Below are positions 52,801 through 61,027 of a stretch of DNA of 64,000 bases, one piece after another. The notes under the pieces are model-generated. The model saw nothing but the letters and a program-made list of their open reading frames with translations, did no database searches and was not told the origin of the DNA. The first letter of the stretch is position 1; each line of letters starts with the position of its first letter. Source of the DNA: Bacteroidaceae bacterium (GTDB lineage: Bacteria; Bacteroidota; Bacteroidia; Bacteroidales; Bacteroidaceae); the NCBI GenBank assembly GCA_017427185.1, contig JAFRTJ010000023.1, forward strand, positions 22,492 to 86,491, in the 5' to 3' direction. The position numbers and the translations under genes are program-made.

Positions 52801-53103
52801 AATTCCTAGTTTCAGTTTTTTTCTTATCTCAGAAATTTGGTCTTCAAGGTATTTCTTCCTCGTCACAGCATCAATAAATTCCCCAGGGAAACTATGGATA
52901 CCAATAATTAGTCTCATCTTCCCCTGTTTTCGATAAAGGGAGTCAATGCCTTGAGAAATTGCTAATAGTGATTCAACGGTATAAAAGCTTGTGACCCTGT
53001 CATAACGTACACACGCTTCTATTGAGGGCAAAAGGAAGCTTTTTAGAATATCACCACCCTTGCCTGCATAGCTAACCTTGATATCAATAGCCCTAAGCCC
53101 CAT
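49876..53103 (-). CDS. PLD-nuclease and SNF2-type helicase fusion
   Basis: The 1075-residue protein has an N-terminal phospholipase-D-like nuclease domain with HPKTLI (His139, Lys141) followed by GSPNETSFGLGG near 157. A superfamily-2 SNF2 helicase follows: Walker A SDEVGLGKTFEV near 280, LLILDEAHSARV near 395, ATATPM near 430, a second RecA domain from about 690 and VGRIARLGQ near 810. Such PLD-SNF2 fusions translocate on DNA and cut it in restriction and phage-defence systems. It begins 2 bases after the preceding gene. The C-terminal 250 residues are not recognised and may bind partners. Confidence 0.88.
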   Translation of the reverse strand: MGLRAIDIKVSYAGKGGDILKSFLLPSIEACVRYDRVTSFYTVESLLAISQGIDSLYRKQGKMRLIIGIHSFPGEFIDAVTRKKYLEDQISEIRKKLKLGIESIQNSLERQRLATVAWMIEDNLLEIKTADVIGEGIFHPKTLILADEDGNKIVAIGSPNETSFGLGGNFEQIMVAKSWEQSDAVAVQEGFFDSLWNNKLEDTITLDVTEDTADIIKQGLGTNYVSRSIFTKGENLIEVSSSMLSNFFVSGDIPALYVHQERAVIDALSRWPVRVLFSDEVGLGKTFEVAATMSFMVKYCDIKRVLILTPKSVLKQWQDELKEHFKLNVWRFDSGSKSYVDSFGNTKYIGSSNPIGKGSPDIILMSAQYARGSGANGNIFSRTGACLPELLILDEAHSARVSKDISGSSKKTQVYSMLESVSSKIPHIILATATPMQKEPGEYHSMLKLLGLPKAWQKNIVYMKSLDLIGSSETPGLSDLNMAAAMLIKTMDDLNPSVDRLNDIQKQILSQLIGLKGKDSTVIGDFVRKNWSTIRQLLVLLHPAHLLTIRNTRWSLTKIGYKFPNRKLIPVSIPDSMEVEMFYNKVNDYLSDKCFSIEEILFPDRKISIGFVRVSYQQRVASSLYSCKKSLERRLEKINSVKANLKRYLGNTGPALYNPTGFDDLELDDLLDEGYDDTFDVNLSKVDLSALNQAIALESTSINPLIKRADSLLDCRKDLKIKESILLAKKCLEEKDKVLVFSRYTDTIDALLDEFNSLGLNKQYKYGVYTGAKSCIVSNGKEVACDKNDLKRGLFSGEIKIVFCSDAASEGLNLQAARILINVDVPWTPARLEQRVGRIARLGQVADEVVIYNVWYPNSIEARMYHRIQKRLENSNLAIGEFPDVVAKKIRSAIMNGEDNENLGLNELLEIRNSKQIAALEELWSQAGNGSESELMRERLLAICSKCCKLVDTKYDGIIKIFETSDGTRYKLTSKSGMAESVSLKSDIWNHFSFCDSSLTVVKDYDQRPACFSINQNGKNNVLKHSSFPKVILKEALNGDDVLTSYPPMLPNSKMLNLLYAIECELKPAPIYWVK

Positions 53104-53105
53104 AG

Positions 53106-53747
53106 TTATCTACCAATAGCATCTAAAACCGTATTACATAACTCTTTGTCACCGTCAATACTATCACGCTGAATGACATTATTATCTGCCAACTCGTTTA
53201 GAATATCTATTAATATTGCTGTTTGCTTCTCACTCAATACCTTACCTCTTTTTTTCTGAGCGGCAAAACTATTTAAGTATTTAAGTGATTTCTGATTAAC
53301 AGAATTGAAGTTTCTGCCTTTGTTTGCCAAATAGAACATTTCACCTCCTGTTAGTTGTGAGACTAGCTGCTCTGGTGTCTCTCCAGCAACCTCTATCATT
53401 TGTTGATATATAAACTCGCTGACAGACTCATTCTTTAAACTATAAGAGGCTGATAATGCTGACAAAGCCTTCTTAATCTCGTCATCATTTCCACATGCCA
53501 ACAAAGGCCACGTAGTCTTAGGAGGATTTGCTTCTGAAATCATCCTGATTAAGTCGTCATCGAGATTACTTAATGACAAGAAAGCATCAAATTCGGCCGG
53601 TGTGGTCTTTATATAGTTTGCAGTCGTCGCCACATCAAGTCCCACCGAATAAAACGCATCAGAGATTTTAAAAACCTTTTCTTCAAGGCTTATTTTTGCT
53701 GAATCCCAAACTTCTTTGATTAGTTCTAAGGCATCTATCTTTTCCAT
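53106..53747 (-). CDS. Unknown helical protein of the GHKL/methyltransferase operon
   Basis: I chose the ATG at 53747, two bases after the GHKL gene's stop, giving 213 residues; a longer start would overlap that gene by 34 bases. The protein is mostly helical and acidic (MEKIDALELIKEVWDSAKIS; TPAEFDAFLSLSNLDDDLIR) with a basic patch AAQKKRGKVLSEKQ near 165. No family is recognised. It is encoded between the GHKL ATPase and the PLD-helicase, so it probably bridges or regulates these. The conserved position should be tested in related operons. Confidence 0.7.
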   Translation of the reverse strand: MEKIDALELIKEVWDSAKISLEEKVFKISDAFYSVGLDVATTANYIKTTPAEFDAFLSLSNLDDDLIRMISEANPPKTTWPLLACGNDDEIKKALSALSASYSLKNESVSEFIYQQMIEVAGETPEQLVSQLTGGEMFYLANKGRNFNSVNQKSLKYLNSFAAQKKRGKVLSEKQTAILIDILNELADNNVIQRDSIDGDKELCNTVLDAIGR

Positions 53748-53749
53748 AG

Positions 53750-55216
53750 TTATTTCATTGATTCTGTACGCTGTGATACCCATTCATTTCTAATTTTCAA
53801 AGCCTTTCTGGAATCGACTTCCTGATCGACCACAAGAGCGCGATATATGGCATCAGAAGTTGCAATTATCTTCCGTACCTCTCCATCTATCTTTTTTCTC
53901 CAAAGAGGATGATTCTTATACACAAGAACTTGTAACTCTTGTGGTTCTTGCATCATATCGAAAATATAATCGTATGGCCCCACATCGTGACCATCTTCCT
54001 CTTTCTCTACAAATGTTATTTGGATTTCGCTACCATCTTCTAGCACTAGTGATTTTTCAGTAACAATGCTTTTTACAGTATTGTTGATACTTGTGCTTGG
54101 CTTAGTTTCTTCGTTGGGGCCATTGTCAGCGCAGCCTATAAATGATTCTTCTCCTTCGTTTTCAATTTTATAGTCTTTGTCTAACTGTGAAATGATGGCT
54201 TTACGCTCTACAGGTTTGTTAATATTGCCCTTTCTGCTGAGATCATAAGAAGCAGCGACAACTCCTTTGAGGTATTCTTTCATATGTATAGCTACATATT
54301 CCCAATCCTCTGAATGCTGAACGCCTTGCTTATAAAAAGTTGCATCTAGGAAATCCATATTAACCTCACCAATGATACGGCTAGTCATCAAGTGTGCCCT
54401 GAACCAAGTCTTATCGTGGGTGAGGACAAGTTGTCCCTTGCGATATATATTGAAACCATAAAAGCCATCATTATGCGTTTGAGAATCTATTGCGACCCAT
54501 CCGGTAATGTGATACTTACCCTTAGGTCCAAACGTCTCATCAATCTTTACTTTTGTTCCCTTTAGAAAAGAGTATGTCTTTGGCCTTGCCAGATAACAAT
54601 CTGTTTCATCAATAACTTTGATGATGTCGCCTTGTTCAATATGACCTTTGAAAGCATTGCCAATATATTCAAGAACAGCACTAACAGGGAAGTCTTTTAT
54701 TTTCAACTTACTGATGACAAAAGCAGTACCGTGAGGTGCATTTTTCAGCGGAGAAGAAGCCGAAGGCTTTCCGTCGTCAATGATTACATCCCATGCATTA
54801 GAGCCAGAAGGACGAGTGCTATATTCATTGATATCAAATGCAGTATGGTACTCTATGTTGTCACCAACAGGTCTAGTATAGATTTCATAGTAATAGCCTA
54901 ATGTGGAACAAGAGGTCTTGAATCCCATTCCAAAATGTCCTTTTGCACCATCTCCTCTCTCAATGTGGAGTGACATGTCTTCTGCTATACAAACCGCTTT
55001 CTCCAGTATCTCAGAAGTCATTCCCTTTCCATTATCTAGCACAATGATACGGCTGTCTCTCAGATCAATTGAAATTTCCAGTTTCTCATCTTTATTTCTG
55101 GCATCAAAACAGTTTGCAACAAGTTCTCCAATCGCTTCTTGCGGCGTTTGGTTTGTAGCACCTATTGTCTCCATCAATCTTGGAGAGGGATAATTCTTAA
55201 CAACTCTTTTTCCCAT
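53750..55216 (-). CDS. GHKL (Hsp90/MutL/MORC-like) ATPase
   Basis: This 488-residue protein has an N-terminal Bergerat ATP-binding fold: N-box EAIGELVANCFDA (Glu31, Asn35), G1 box LDNGKGM near 60 and G2 box GHFGMGFKTS near 93. An S5-like domain follows to about residue 330, then a variable C-terminal part. Bacterial GHKL-S5 proteins of the paraMORC group are predicted DNA-loop-handling subunits of restriction-modification systems, and this one is encoded next to a C5-methyltransferase and an SNF2 helicase. It starts 45 bases after the methyltransferase stop. Confidence 0.85.
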   Translation of the reverse strand: MGKRVVKNYPSPRLMETIGATNQTPQEAIGELVANCFDARNKDEKLEISIDLRDSRIIVLDNGKGMTSEILEKAVCIAEDMSLHIERGDGAKGHFGMGFKTSCSTLGYYYEIYTRPVGDNIEYHTAFDINEYSTRPSGSNAWDVIIDDGKPSASSPLKNAPHGTAFVISKLKIKDFPVSAVLEYIGNAFKGHIEQGDIIKVIDETDCYLARPKTYSFLKGTKVKIDETFGPKGKYHITGWVAIDSQTHNDGFYGFNIYRKGQLVLTHDKTWFRAHLMTSRIIGEVNMDFLDATFYKQGVQHSEDWEYVAIHMKEYLKGVVAASYDLSRKGNINKPVERKAIISQLDKDYKIENEGEESFIGCADNGPNEETKPSTSINNTVKSIVTEKSLVLEDGSEIQITFVEKEEDGHDVGPYDYIFDMMQEPQELQVLVYKNHPLWRKKIDGEVRKIIATSDAIYRALVVDQEVDSRKALKIRNEWVSQRTESMK

Positions 55217-55260
55217 AATATCAACTTTGTTTTAGTGTCAATTTATATAGTTCTGGATTT

Positions 55261-57003
55261 TCAAGATTCTTGATCTTCTTTAAATATCCTACCTAATAAA
55301 GTATCTTTAAACGCGAAATCTTTGTCTTTATCAAGACGAACCCATTGATTACGTGGAAGTGACTCCAAATATTCTAGTTCAAATACCAGCCTGGGGCTTT
55401 CATCATTTGTTTCTGGATATACCTCTGCTTTGTTTCCTATTCGAGCCACGCGAATCAGGTATAAATCTGATACGCCTTTACCTTTAATATAGGGCATGAA
55501 GTAGTATAGCTTGTTGAGAGCAATCGTTGAGGGGAACGTACCAGATGGTCCAGTATAATAAATCTTGGTCGGTTCCTCTTTCAAGAAGTACTCCTCGTTA
55601 TCTTTCTTCACGATACCTATCAGGAGATGTTTTGCCTTATCCAATTTATATTGCTTTATTGGACGGTTTACCACGATAATTTTCTGCTCATCAGCAAAGA
55701 GACCTAAATCTAGCATCGGTCTTGCATCACGTTCTTTAAATATTGGCTTTGTTGATACAGGTACCTCGTCATAGATAAACTGGTATAAGCTTTTGCCAAT
55801 TTTCTCCACGATACCACACACCAATGCATTTCCCATCAGGAAAGCACGTCTGCCATTAGATACCTCTGGGTGCAGCGTGTGATTATCAGGGAACATGTTC
55901 AAACGTTCTAATTCGATAGGCAACAGACGGCGGTATCGGCCAGACTTTGTTTTCACAACATGCTTGAAGCGTGATGGAGATGTGCCGCCTTCACCTGTAA
56001 TGATAGTGCGTGAAGGTTGGTCAAGATTGTCAGGGAATGCCATACCTCCCTCAGAGAAAGTATACTTAAAACCTTGTTTTGAAACTCGTTCGATTTTCTT
56101 GGCACCCTTTTCGTATTCCCATTTAGGTAGTTCTTTTTCTGATATAAAGAATTCATCTGGAACAAGTTTCTCATCTATAAGATTTCCTCCTAATGTCTGA
56201 CGAGGTTCGTCGTAAATGGGGTCTGCATCAACCGAATAAACATGACGGTCCATCATCATGCCAGCATTGCCAAATGGACTGTCCTTTTTGCCTTTATTGA
56301 AACCTGCAGATACTTCTTGGATGGAGCCCTCTATATCAAACGAAGACACAGTTCCGGCCTTTGGCCTAAACTCAAAAGCTTTTGCCATAACGCCATCAAA
56401 TTCTACCCAATTCTCCATTTGTTCAACCTTCTGGGCGACAACGGAATCCTTCAAATATCCAACAATGTATGTTCTACGTCTGCGCTGAGGCATACCATAG
56501 TCAGCAGCATTGATAACACGCCATTCTACTATATAGCCCAAATCTGCTAATGAAGCAAGAATTATTGCAAAGTCTCGTCCACGTTGAGTGGCTGGGGAAT
56601 TCAGCAAACGGTCAACGTTCTCGAAAAATATGTATTCAGGTCTCTTATCACCTTTTTCATTTAAAATTCGATAAATCTGCCACCAAAGAACACCCTTCTT
56701 TCCTTCGATTCCACCAGAACGATTCAATGATGCTGCCACAGAATAGTCCTGACAAGGGAAACCGCCAACCAGCAAATTATGATTTGGAATGTCCGCTGTT
56801 GGTACAGTATTGATATCCTTGTTGCAATGGCCTTTTGAGCCAAATCTTGCTCTATAAACCAATGATGCGTCTTGATGCTGGGTCGATGGCTCCCATTGGT
56901 TATTCCAGATGGTTTCGTATGCATCAGACGCGCCTTCAAGGCCGATGCGGAACCCACCCACACCAGCAAATAATTCAACTACTTTTATATGATGCTTTGC
57001 CAT
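55261..57003 (-). CDS. DNA C5-cytosine methyltransferase with C-terminal extension
   Basis: I chose the ATG at 57003 (580 residues, MAKHHIK), which has an AAGGA site; an upstream frame adds only 17 unmatched residues. The Dcm/HhaI-type motifs are complete: I VELFAGVGGFRIG, IV GGFPCQDYSVA with the catalytic Cys, VI FENVDRLL, VIII QRRRRTYIVGY and X GNALVCGIVEKIGK. After about residue 415 an extra 165-residue domain (LLIGIVKKDNEEYFLKEEPT, ELEYLESLPRNQWVRL) is not recognised and may link to the other subunits. It heads the operon and modifies self DNA. Confidence 0.93.
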   Translation of the reverse strand: MAKHHIKVVELFAGVGGFRIGLEGASDAYETIWNNQWEPSTQHQDASLVYRARFGSKGHCNKDINTVPTADIPNHNLLVGGFPCQDYSVAASLNRSGGIEGKKGVLWWQIYRILNEKGDKRPEYIFFENVDRLLNSPATQRGRDFAIILASLADLGYIVEWRVINAADYGMPQRRRRTYIVGYLKDSVVAQKVEQMENWVEFDGVMAKAFEFRPKAGTVSSFDIEGSIQEVSAGFNKGKKDSPFGNAGMMMDRHVYSVDADPIYDEPRQTLGGNLIDEKLVPDEFFISEKELPKWEYEKGAKKIERVSKQGFKYTFSEGGMAFPDNLDQPSRTIITGEGGTSPSRFKHVVKTKSGRYRRLLPIELERLNMFPDNHTLHPEVSNGRRAFLMGNALVCGIVEKIGKSLYQFIYDEVPVSTKPIFKERDARPMLDLGLFADEQKIIVVNRPIKQYKLDKAKHLLIGIVKKDNEEYFLKEEPTKIYYTGPSGTFPSTIALNKLYYFMPYIKGKGVSDLYLIRVARIGNKAEVYPETNDESPRLVFELEYLESLPRNQWVRLDKDKDFAFKDTLLGRIFKEDQES

Positions 57004-57382
57004 ATCCTTGCTTGGGTCCTCGGAATGTACCTGTATCACAAAGATATAAGTCATGCCCGCGCTATTGCGCAGGCATCGGCTGACTTACTCAAAGTGATAC
57101 ATCAATGAAATTTCCGAGGTTTCATGATACTCTGAATAAATAGCTGATGCTATTATTTTTCCACTAAAATCATACCGCCTCCCTGCGCTCAGGGAATCAG
57201 GCCTTGTGGGGCCAATGCCATTATGGCATATCGGCGATACTTGATTGCAAAAATACAAATAAATTTGTAAATCTTCTCTCTGAAGAAAAAAAAGTTTTTT
57301 CTTGAGGCAAAAAAAGCGTGGGAACTGAAGTTTTTTTTATATTTTTGCAGTCAATTGAAGAAAAACAACAAATCTGTGTTCC
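57004..57382. promoter_or_regulatory. Control region of the defence operon and the divergent gene
   Basis: This 379-base gap has no gene. It holds CCCTG-N4-CAGGG (57181-57194) and the palindrome ATGCCAT-T-ATGGCAT (57215-57229), candidate operators. A -7 box TATTTTTG at 57340-57347 precedes the rightward gene at 57383. No controller gene is encoded nearby. Confidence 0.45.
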
Positions 57383-58570
57383 ATGCTCTACTCTACGATT
57401 GTTCAAAGGGACGAAACTGGCTTTAACCAAATATTCGAGGCTGCACGCGATTTCGAGGAGGAAAACGTGCTGGAGGCACTTCTTACCTGCAAGTTCGACA
57501 TGAAGAAGGTGGAGCAGACGCTGAACCTTGTCCGCATGTACCAGAACCGGCTTAACATCGAGTCGATGGACCTGGTGGAATTCTCTGAGAATTTCATCGG
57601 ACAGTATGCCACCGATCACAACGAGTGTTTCAGGGTGGCCGAGAAGCTTATCCGACGGATTGGCACTACCATCACGGGCAGCATGAAGATTTTCCGCAAG
57701 TTCTGCCCCAGGGTACAGCGCAAGCTGAACGGCCGAGGCAACATCGTCCCCGTACTTGATTACTCACGGCTCACCTTCCGGCAGTTCCATGGCCAGTTCT
57801 TCGGCGTTGAGGTCTATGCCGATCTGGTCAAGACTTTGCTCCACGAGCTGACTTCGTTCTTCTATCATCTTGTCACGACGCTGATGGTCTGCAAGGACAT
57901 GATCCGCAAGGAGGAAGAGGTCAAGGGCAACCCCAATCTGCTGAAAAGCATCTACGAGAAGAGTTGCGATGAGATACTCAAATCCGTACGCGAGGTTTTT
58001 GACACTTTCGGACAGGTGAAGCTGATATCTGACGAGGAGCTCGACGTGAGGCGCAGGAATGCAGGTCCCCTCCAGGAGAGGCTTGCCAAGGATTACCATG
58101 CCCACGACAAGCGTTGGATGAAGCTGGAAGCCTACATGTACAGGCTCGCTTCGGGAAACCGGTATGGTCTCGACAAGAAGGCTTCCCTCCTATGGGCTAA
58201 CAATCCCGAATGGGGAAAAAGGGTGTGTGGCATTATCCCGAGACTCGACACCCTGAGAATCCCCTTCAAGCATAGCAAAAAGGCGGAGGCGGAGGGCAAG
58301 AGAGGCACGTTTGATGTCCGCGAAATGCTCTATCTCGTCAAGTGGAGCGGCGTGAGCTGCATGAGCAAAGATGGCAAGACGATCATAGACGAGGCCAAGG
58401 AGAGGCAGTTCTACCTCTATCTGCAGGAACAGTACAAGGGCGACTACCTGTTCCCCTCGTGGCAGGCGGTTTGCCGCGAAAGAAAGTTCTTCCACGAACA
58501 GAAGGTCAGCATGAGGTGGCTGGCACAGCAATTTGCTGTACATATTCCCGCGGAAGAGGACATTTCCTGA
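57383..58570 (+). CDS. Hypothetical protein (395 aa)
   Basis: The protein is soluble, with an N-terminal helical half (ARDFEEENVLEALLTCKFDM; LIRRIGTTITGSMKIFRKFC) and many basic residues in the C-terminal half (LEAYMYRLASGNRYGLDKKA, GIIPRLDTLRIPFKHSKKAE). No family or catalytic motif is recognised. It lies between the defence operon (divergent) and a strong terminator, so it is monocistronic. Codon use is GC-richer than in the defence operon, more like the chromosome. Similar proteins of unknown role seem confined to Bacteroidales, but this could not be checked. Confidence 0.7.
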   Translation: MLYSTIVQRDETGFNQIFEAARDFEEENVLEALLTCKFDMKKVEQTLNLVRMYQNRLNIESMDLVEFSENFIGQYATDHNECFRVAEKLIRRIGTTITGSMKIFRKFCPRVQRKLNGRGNIVPVLDYSRLTFRQFHGQFFGVEVYADLVKTLLHELTSFFYHLVTTLMVCKDMIRKEEEVKGNPNLLKSIYEKSCDEILKSVREVFDTFGQVKLISDEELDVRRRNAGPLQERLAKDYHAHDKRWMKLEAYMYRLASGNRYGLDKKASLLWANNPEWGKRVCGIIPRLDTLRIPFKHSKKAEAEGKRGTFDVREMLYLVKWSGVSCMSKDGKTIIDEAKERQFYLYLQEQYKGDYLFPSWQAVCRERKFFHEQKVSMRWLAQQFAVHIPAEEDIS

Positions 58571-58590
58571 GTTCTTGCAATCAAAGTTGC

Positions 58591-58623
58591 GACAGATCAT
58601 GAAAAAATAATCTGTCTTTTTTT
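58591..58623 (+). terminator. Terminator after the 395-aa gene
   Basis: GACAGAT (58591-58597) pairs with ATCTGTC (58610-58616), followed by seven T residues, 20 bases after the stop codon. Confidence 0.85.
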
Positions 58624-58948
58624 ACGGCTTTTTGCCTTTGCCGTAACATTTTTCCCGTCTAGTTTTTACGAGTCTGCCTGTTTCCGTAAAAACTTCATGC
58701 GCTAAACTGTACCCCACCCTGACTTTTCCGTAAAAAGCATTTTACAAACGACTATAAATTCCTGTAAATTAGGTTTATAAGCCGTAAACCCATATCTGCG
58801 TCATTCCTGTGCGGATATGTTTTTTTGCCGTAATTTTGCATCACCAACAACGACGGAAAAGGCCAAGCGTGGACCGAAGGCGTCTCACATCCGAAGTTGT
58901 GGGTAGGGAACCTGCGGTGAGACCAGGCTTTCCCCGAAAAACGAAATT
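58624..58948 (+). promoter_or_regulatory. CCGTAA-rich control region and structured leader
   Basis: The word CCGTAA occurs at 58641, 58684, 58729, 58782 and 58828, and inverted (TTACGG) at 58622. A -7 box TAATTTTG at 58831-58838 overlaps the last copy and would start a leader of about 100 bases. In it GTCTCAC (58882-58888) pairs with GTGAGAC (58917-58923) around a GC-rich loop. No gene is seen in this stretch. Confidence 0.5.
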
Positions 58949-59482
58949 ATGTCTTTTAAAAAGGTATTTAATGCAAAAACTAAGGCAGGTTCAAGAGAAT
59001 CACGCGAACCTCGCCTTCTCGGAAGCATCGTAGAGGAAATGCTTCATGGTAACTCATCGCTCGCTAAGGGCTACCGTCTGTTCATCGCTTCTCTGGAGAA
59101 CGGGGAAGCTGCCGACCACCAAGGTTGGCACCCTAACACGGAGCTTTCCGTGGACGTGAAAACAATCCTGCGCAGCGACCGCCGCATGAAGGCGGGCAAG
59201 GAGTATCTGGGCGTGCTGAGGCGCGACTCGGAGGCACAGGTGGAGGAGTTTCACTATTGCGACCCTCACTACACGTTCGTCGAGACGCTGCCCTTGAGCA
59301 CGAAGCGCAATCCGCAGGTCTTCAACGGCCAGTACATCACGATAACCCGTAGGGATGACGGCAGCCTGCGCCCCAACTTCAAGCCGCTGAGGATCGACGA
59401 GGACTTCACGGTCGACGGCTATGCCATCGGAGTGTGCAACGAGCTGCGCCAAGCGCTCAATGGCCTTGTAGAGGAAGGCTAA
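58949..59482 (+). CDS. Hypothetical protein (177 aa)
   Basis: The protein begins with a basic segment (MSFKKVFNAKTKAGSRESRE), then shows mixed alpha/beta sequence with a repeated-strand feel (VFNGQYITITRRDDGSLRPN; LRIDEDFTVDGYAIGVCNEL). The family is not recognised, though the short basic start and the neighbouring HU-like and primase-like genes suggest a DNA-associated role. A promoter -7 box and a hairpin leader lie upstream. A 20-base inverted repeat begins 10 bases after its stop. Function is not assigned. Confidence 0.65.
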   Translation: MSFKKVFNAKTKAGSRESREPRLLGSIVEEMLHGNSSLAKGYRLFIASLENGEAADHQGWHPNTELSVDVKTILRSDRRMKAGKEYLGVLRRDSEAQVEEFHYCDPHYTFVETLPLSTKRNPQVFNGQYITITRRDDGSLRPNFKPLRIDEDFTVDGYAIGVCNELRQALNGLVEEG

Positions 59483-59492
59483 ATATGAATCT

Positions 59493-59650
59493 ATCTCAAA
59501 TCTCAAATCTCAGTTTCTCAAATATGTCACAATTAAAGATGAAACCCTCTTTTCAAGCACTTATAACTTATTAATAATCAAATAAATATATAAGTAATAA
59601 GGGAATGAGTGGGTGGCATGAAAAATTAATTGAGATTTGAGATTTGAGAT
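59493..59650. repeat. 20-base perfect inverted repeat around an AT-rich loop
   Basis: ATCTCAAATCTCAAATCTCA (59493-59512) is the exact reverse complement of 59631-59650, and each arm is itself a tandem of the 7-mer AATCTCA. The 118-base loop is very AT-rich. It lies just before the DUF3987-like gene. Confidence 0.85.
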
Positions 59651-59710
59651 TTGGAATTTCGAAGATCGTTTTTAATTGTATCAAAAAACAATTTAATTAG
59701 TTAAAAGACA

Positions 59711-61027
59711 ATGACTTATAATATCTTTGACTCAAAGGCTCCGGCTATGCCCCAGCCATCGAAAGGTACCGAGATAGTTAATTTACTCCTCTCTAATGCA
59801 TCAAAAGACATGCGGCAGCCGCTGCTTCCTATGGCTTTTCCTGCCCTTGCAGCCCATTTGAACTCGGACGTTGAGCTTATGTACTGCGACAACAAATACT
59901 ACGAAATAGGTGCTGGACAGATGGGACACATCATTGGTAGCAGCGGAGCGGGCAAGAATCAGCTGACTTTTCTTGTAGAGGCCATTTGCCGCGACTTTAG
60001 CGCCCATGACGAGATAGAGTACAAGCGTCTGGCCGACTGGAGCCGTCAGATGAGGACACTTGGGGGAAATTCTAAATCTAAACCCGAGAGGCCATCGGTG
60101 TACTTCACTTTTCCGCCAAGCGACATTACGAACGCAGCTTTTATTCAGAATGCCGACTCACTTGAACGGAACGGTGGCCGAACGATGTACTTGAACCTCC
60201 CGGAGGTTGGTCTTGCCGACAAGATTTCAGGCGGGCATCGTGCGGTAAGCCAGATGATCAGGCAATGCTTTGATGTCAGCCGTGGCGGTCAGCTTCGCGC
60301 CACGAGTGACGGTATAACTGCGAATCCAAGGCTGCGCCTCTGTATGACGCTGAGCAGTACTCCAGACGACGCAAGGGCATGGTATAAGCGCGACATGGTG
60401 AACGGTACCTTCGGGCGTATCACTACCGCCTACGTGCCGCGTGGCGAGCGCAAGGGCCGTATACCAAGACAAGGGACTTACGACGAGGAGTATCTCGCCA
60501 AGCTCGACCAGCACCTGCTACGCCTTTCCAATGCAAAGGGTCGGTTTGTGGTGAAGTCGCTGAACAAGGTGGCCGACCAGCTGGCGGTTCAGATGTGTGA
60601 CTTGGCAAACCTCGCAGACAGCGACGAACTGTTCGAACTTTCCCATCGCAGTATATTCAGCGCGTGGAAAAAAGCCGCCGTGCTGTGGATTCTGAACGAC
60701 CAGACCTACACGCGCAGCATCGGTGATTTCATGACCTATTTCTGCTATTACGATCTGTGGGCGAAGCTTCGTGTATTCAACGATATGCTCGCACTTGGCG
60801 AGCCCCAGCAGGAGGAGACGCAGAAGCGTGGCCCGAAGAACTTCCTGCAGGAACTGCCTAATCCTTTCAATGAAACTCAGCTGGAGGCACTCCGCGTGAG
60901 TCATGGAAAGAGCAACGAGGGAACCAGGCACCAGATTTCTGTCTGGATGAGCCGTGGCTTCATCACCTATTCCTCCCAGACGGGACTCTACACCAAGACC
61001 GAGGCTTACCTTAACCGCACACGCTGA
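59711..61027 (+). CDS. DUF3987-like ATPase/helicase-type protein
   Basis: The 438-residue protein has a Walker-A-like GSSGAGKNQLTFL near residue 76 (the lysine is followed by Asn rather than Thr/Ser). Later segments include VYFTFPPSDITNAAFIQNAD, LNLPEVGLADKISGGH (a likely Walker B region) and FGRITTAYVPRGERKGRI, as in DUF3987-type helicase proteins. It ends TKTEAYLNRTR. Its stop overlaps the primase start by one base, so the two are coupled and probably work as a helicase-primase pair. Which replicon it serves is unclear; no integrase is visible to the right. Confidence 0.75.
   Translation: MTYNIFDSKAPAMPQPSKGTEIVNLLLSNASKDMRQPLLPMAFPALAAHLNSDVELMYCDNKYYEIGAGQMGHIIGSSGAGKNQLTFLVEAICRDFSAHDEIEYKRLADWSRQMRTLGGNSKSKPERPSVYFTFPPSDITNAAFIQNADSLERNGGRTMYLNLPEVGLADKISGGHRAVSQMIRQCFDVSRGGQLRATSDGITANPRLRLCMTLSSTPDDARAWYKRDMVNGTFGRITTAYVPRGERKGRIPRQGTYDEEYLAKLDQHLLRLSNAKGRFVVKSLNKVADQLAVQMCDLANLADSDELFELSHRSIFSAWKKAAVLWILNDQTYTRSIGDFMTYFCYYDLWAKLRVFNDMLALGEPQQEETQKRGPKNFLQELPNPFNETQLEALRVSHGKSNEGTRHQISVWMSRGFITYSSQTGLYTKTEAYLNRTR

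Noticed and set aside
49293..57003. DISARM, BREX or Dnd system
   Set aside because: There is a C5-methyltransferase and a PLD-helicase, but no DUF1998 protein, PglZ, BrxL or Dnd proteins, and a GHKL ATPase is not part of those sets.
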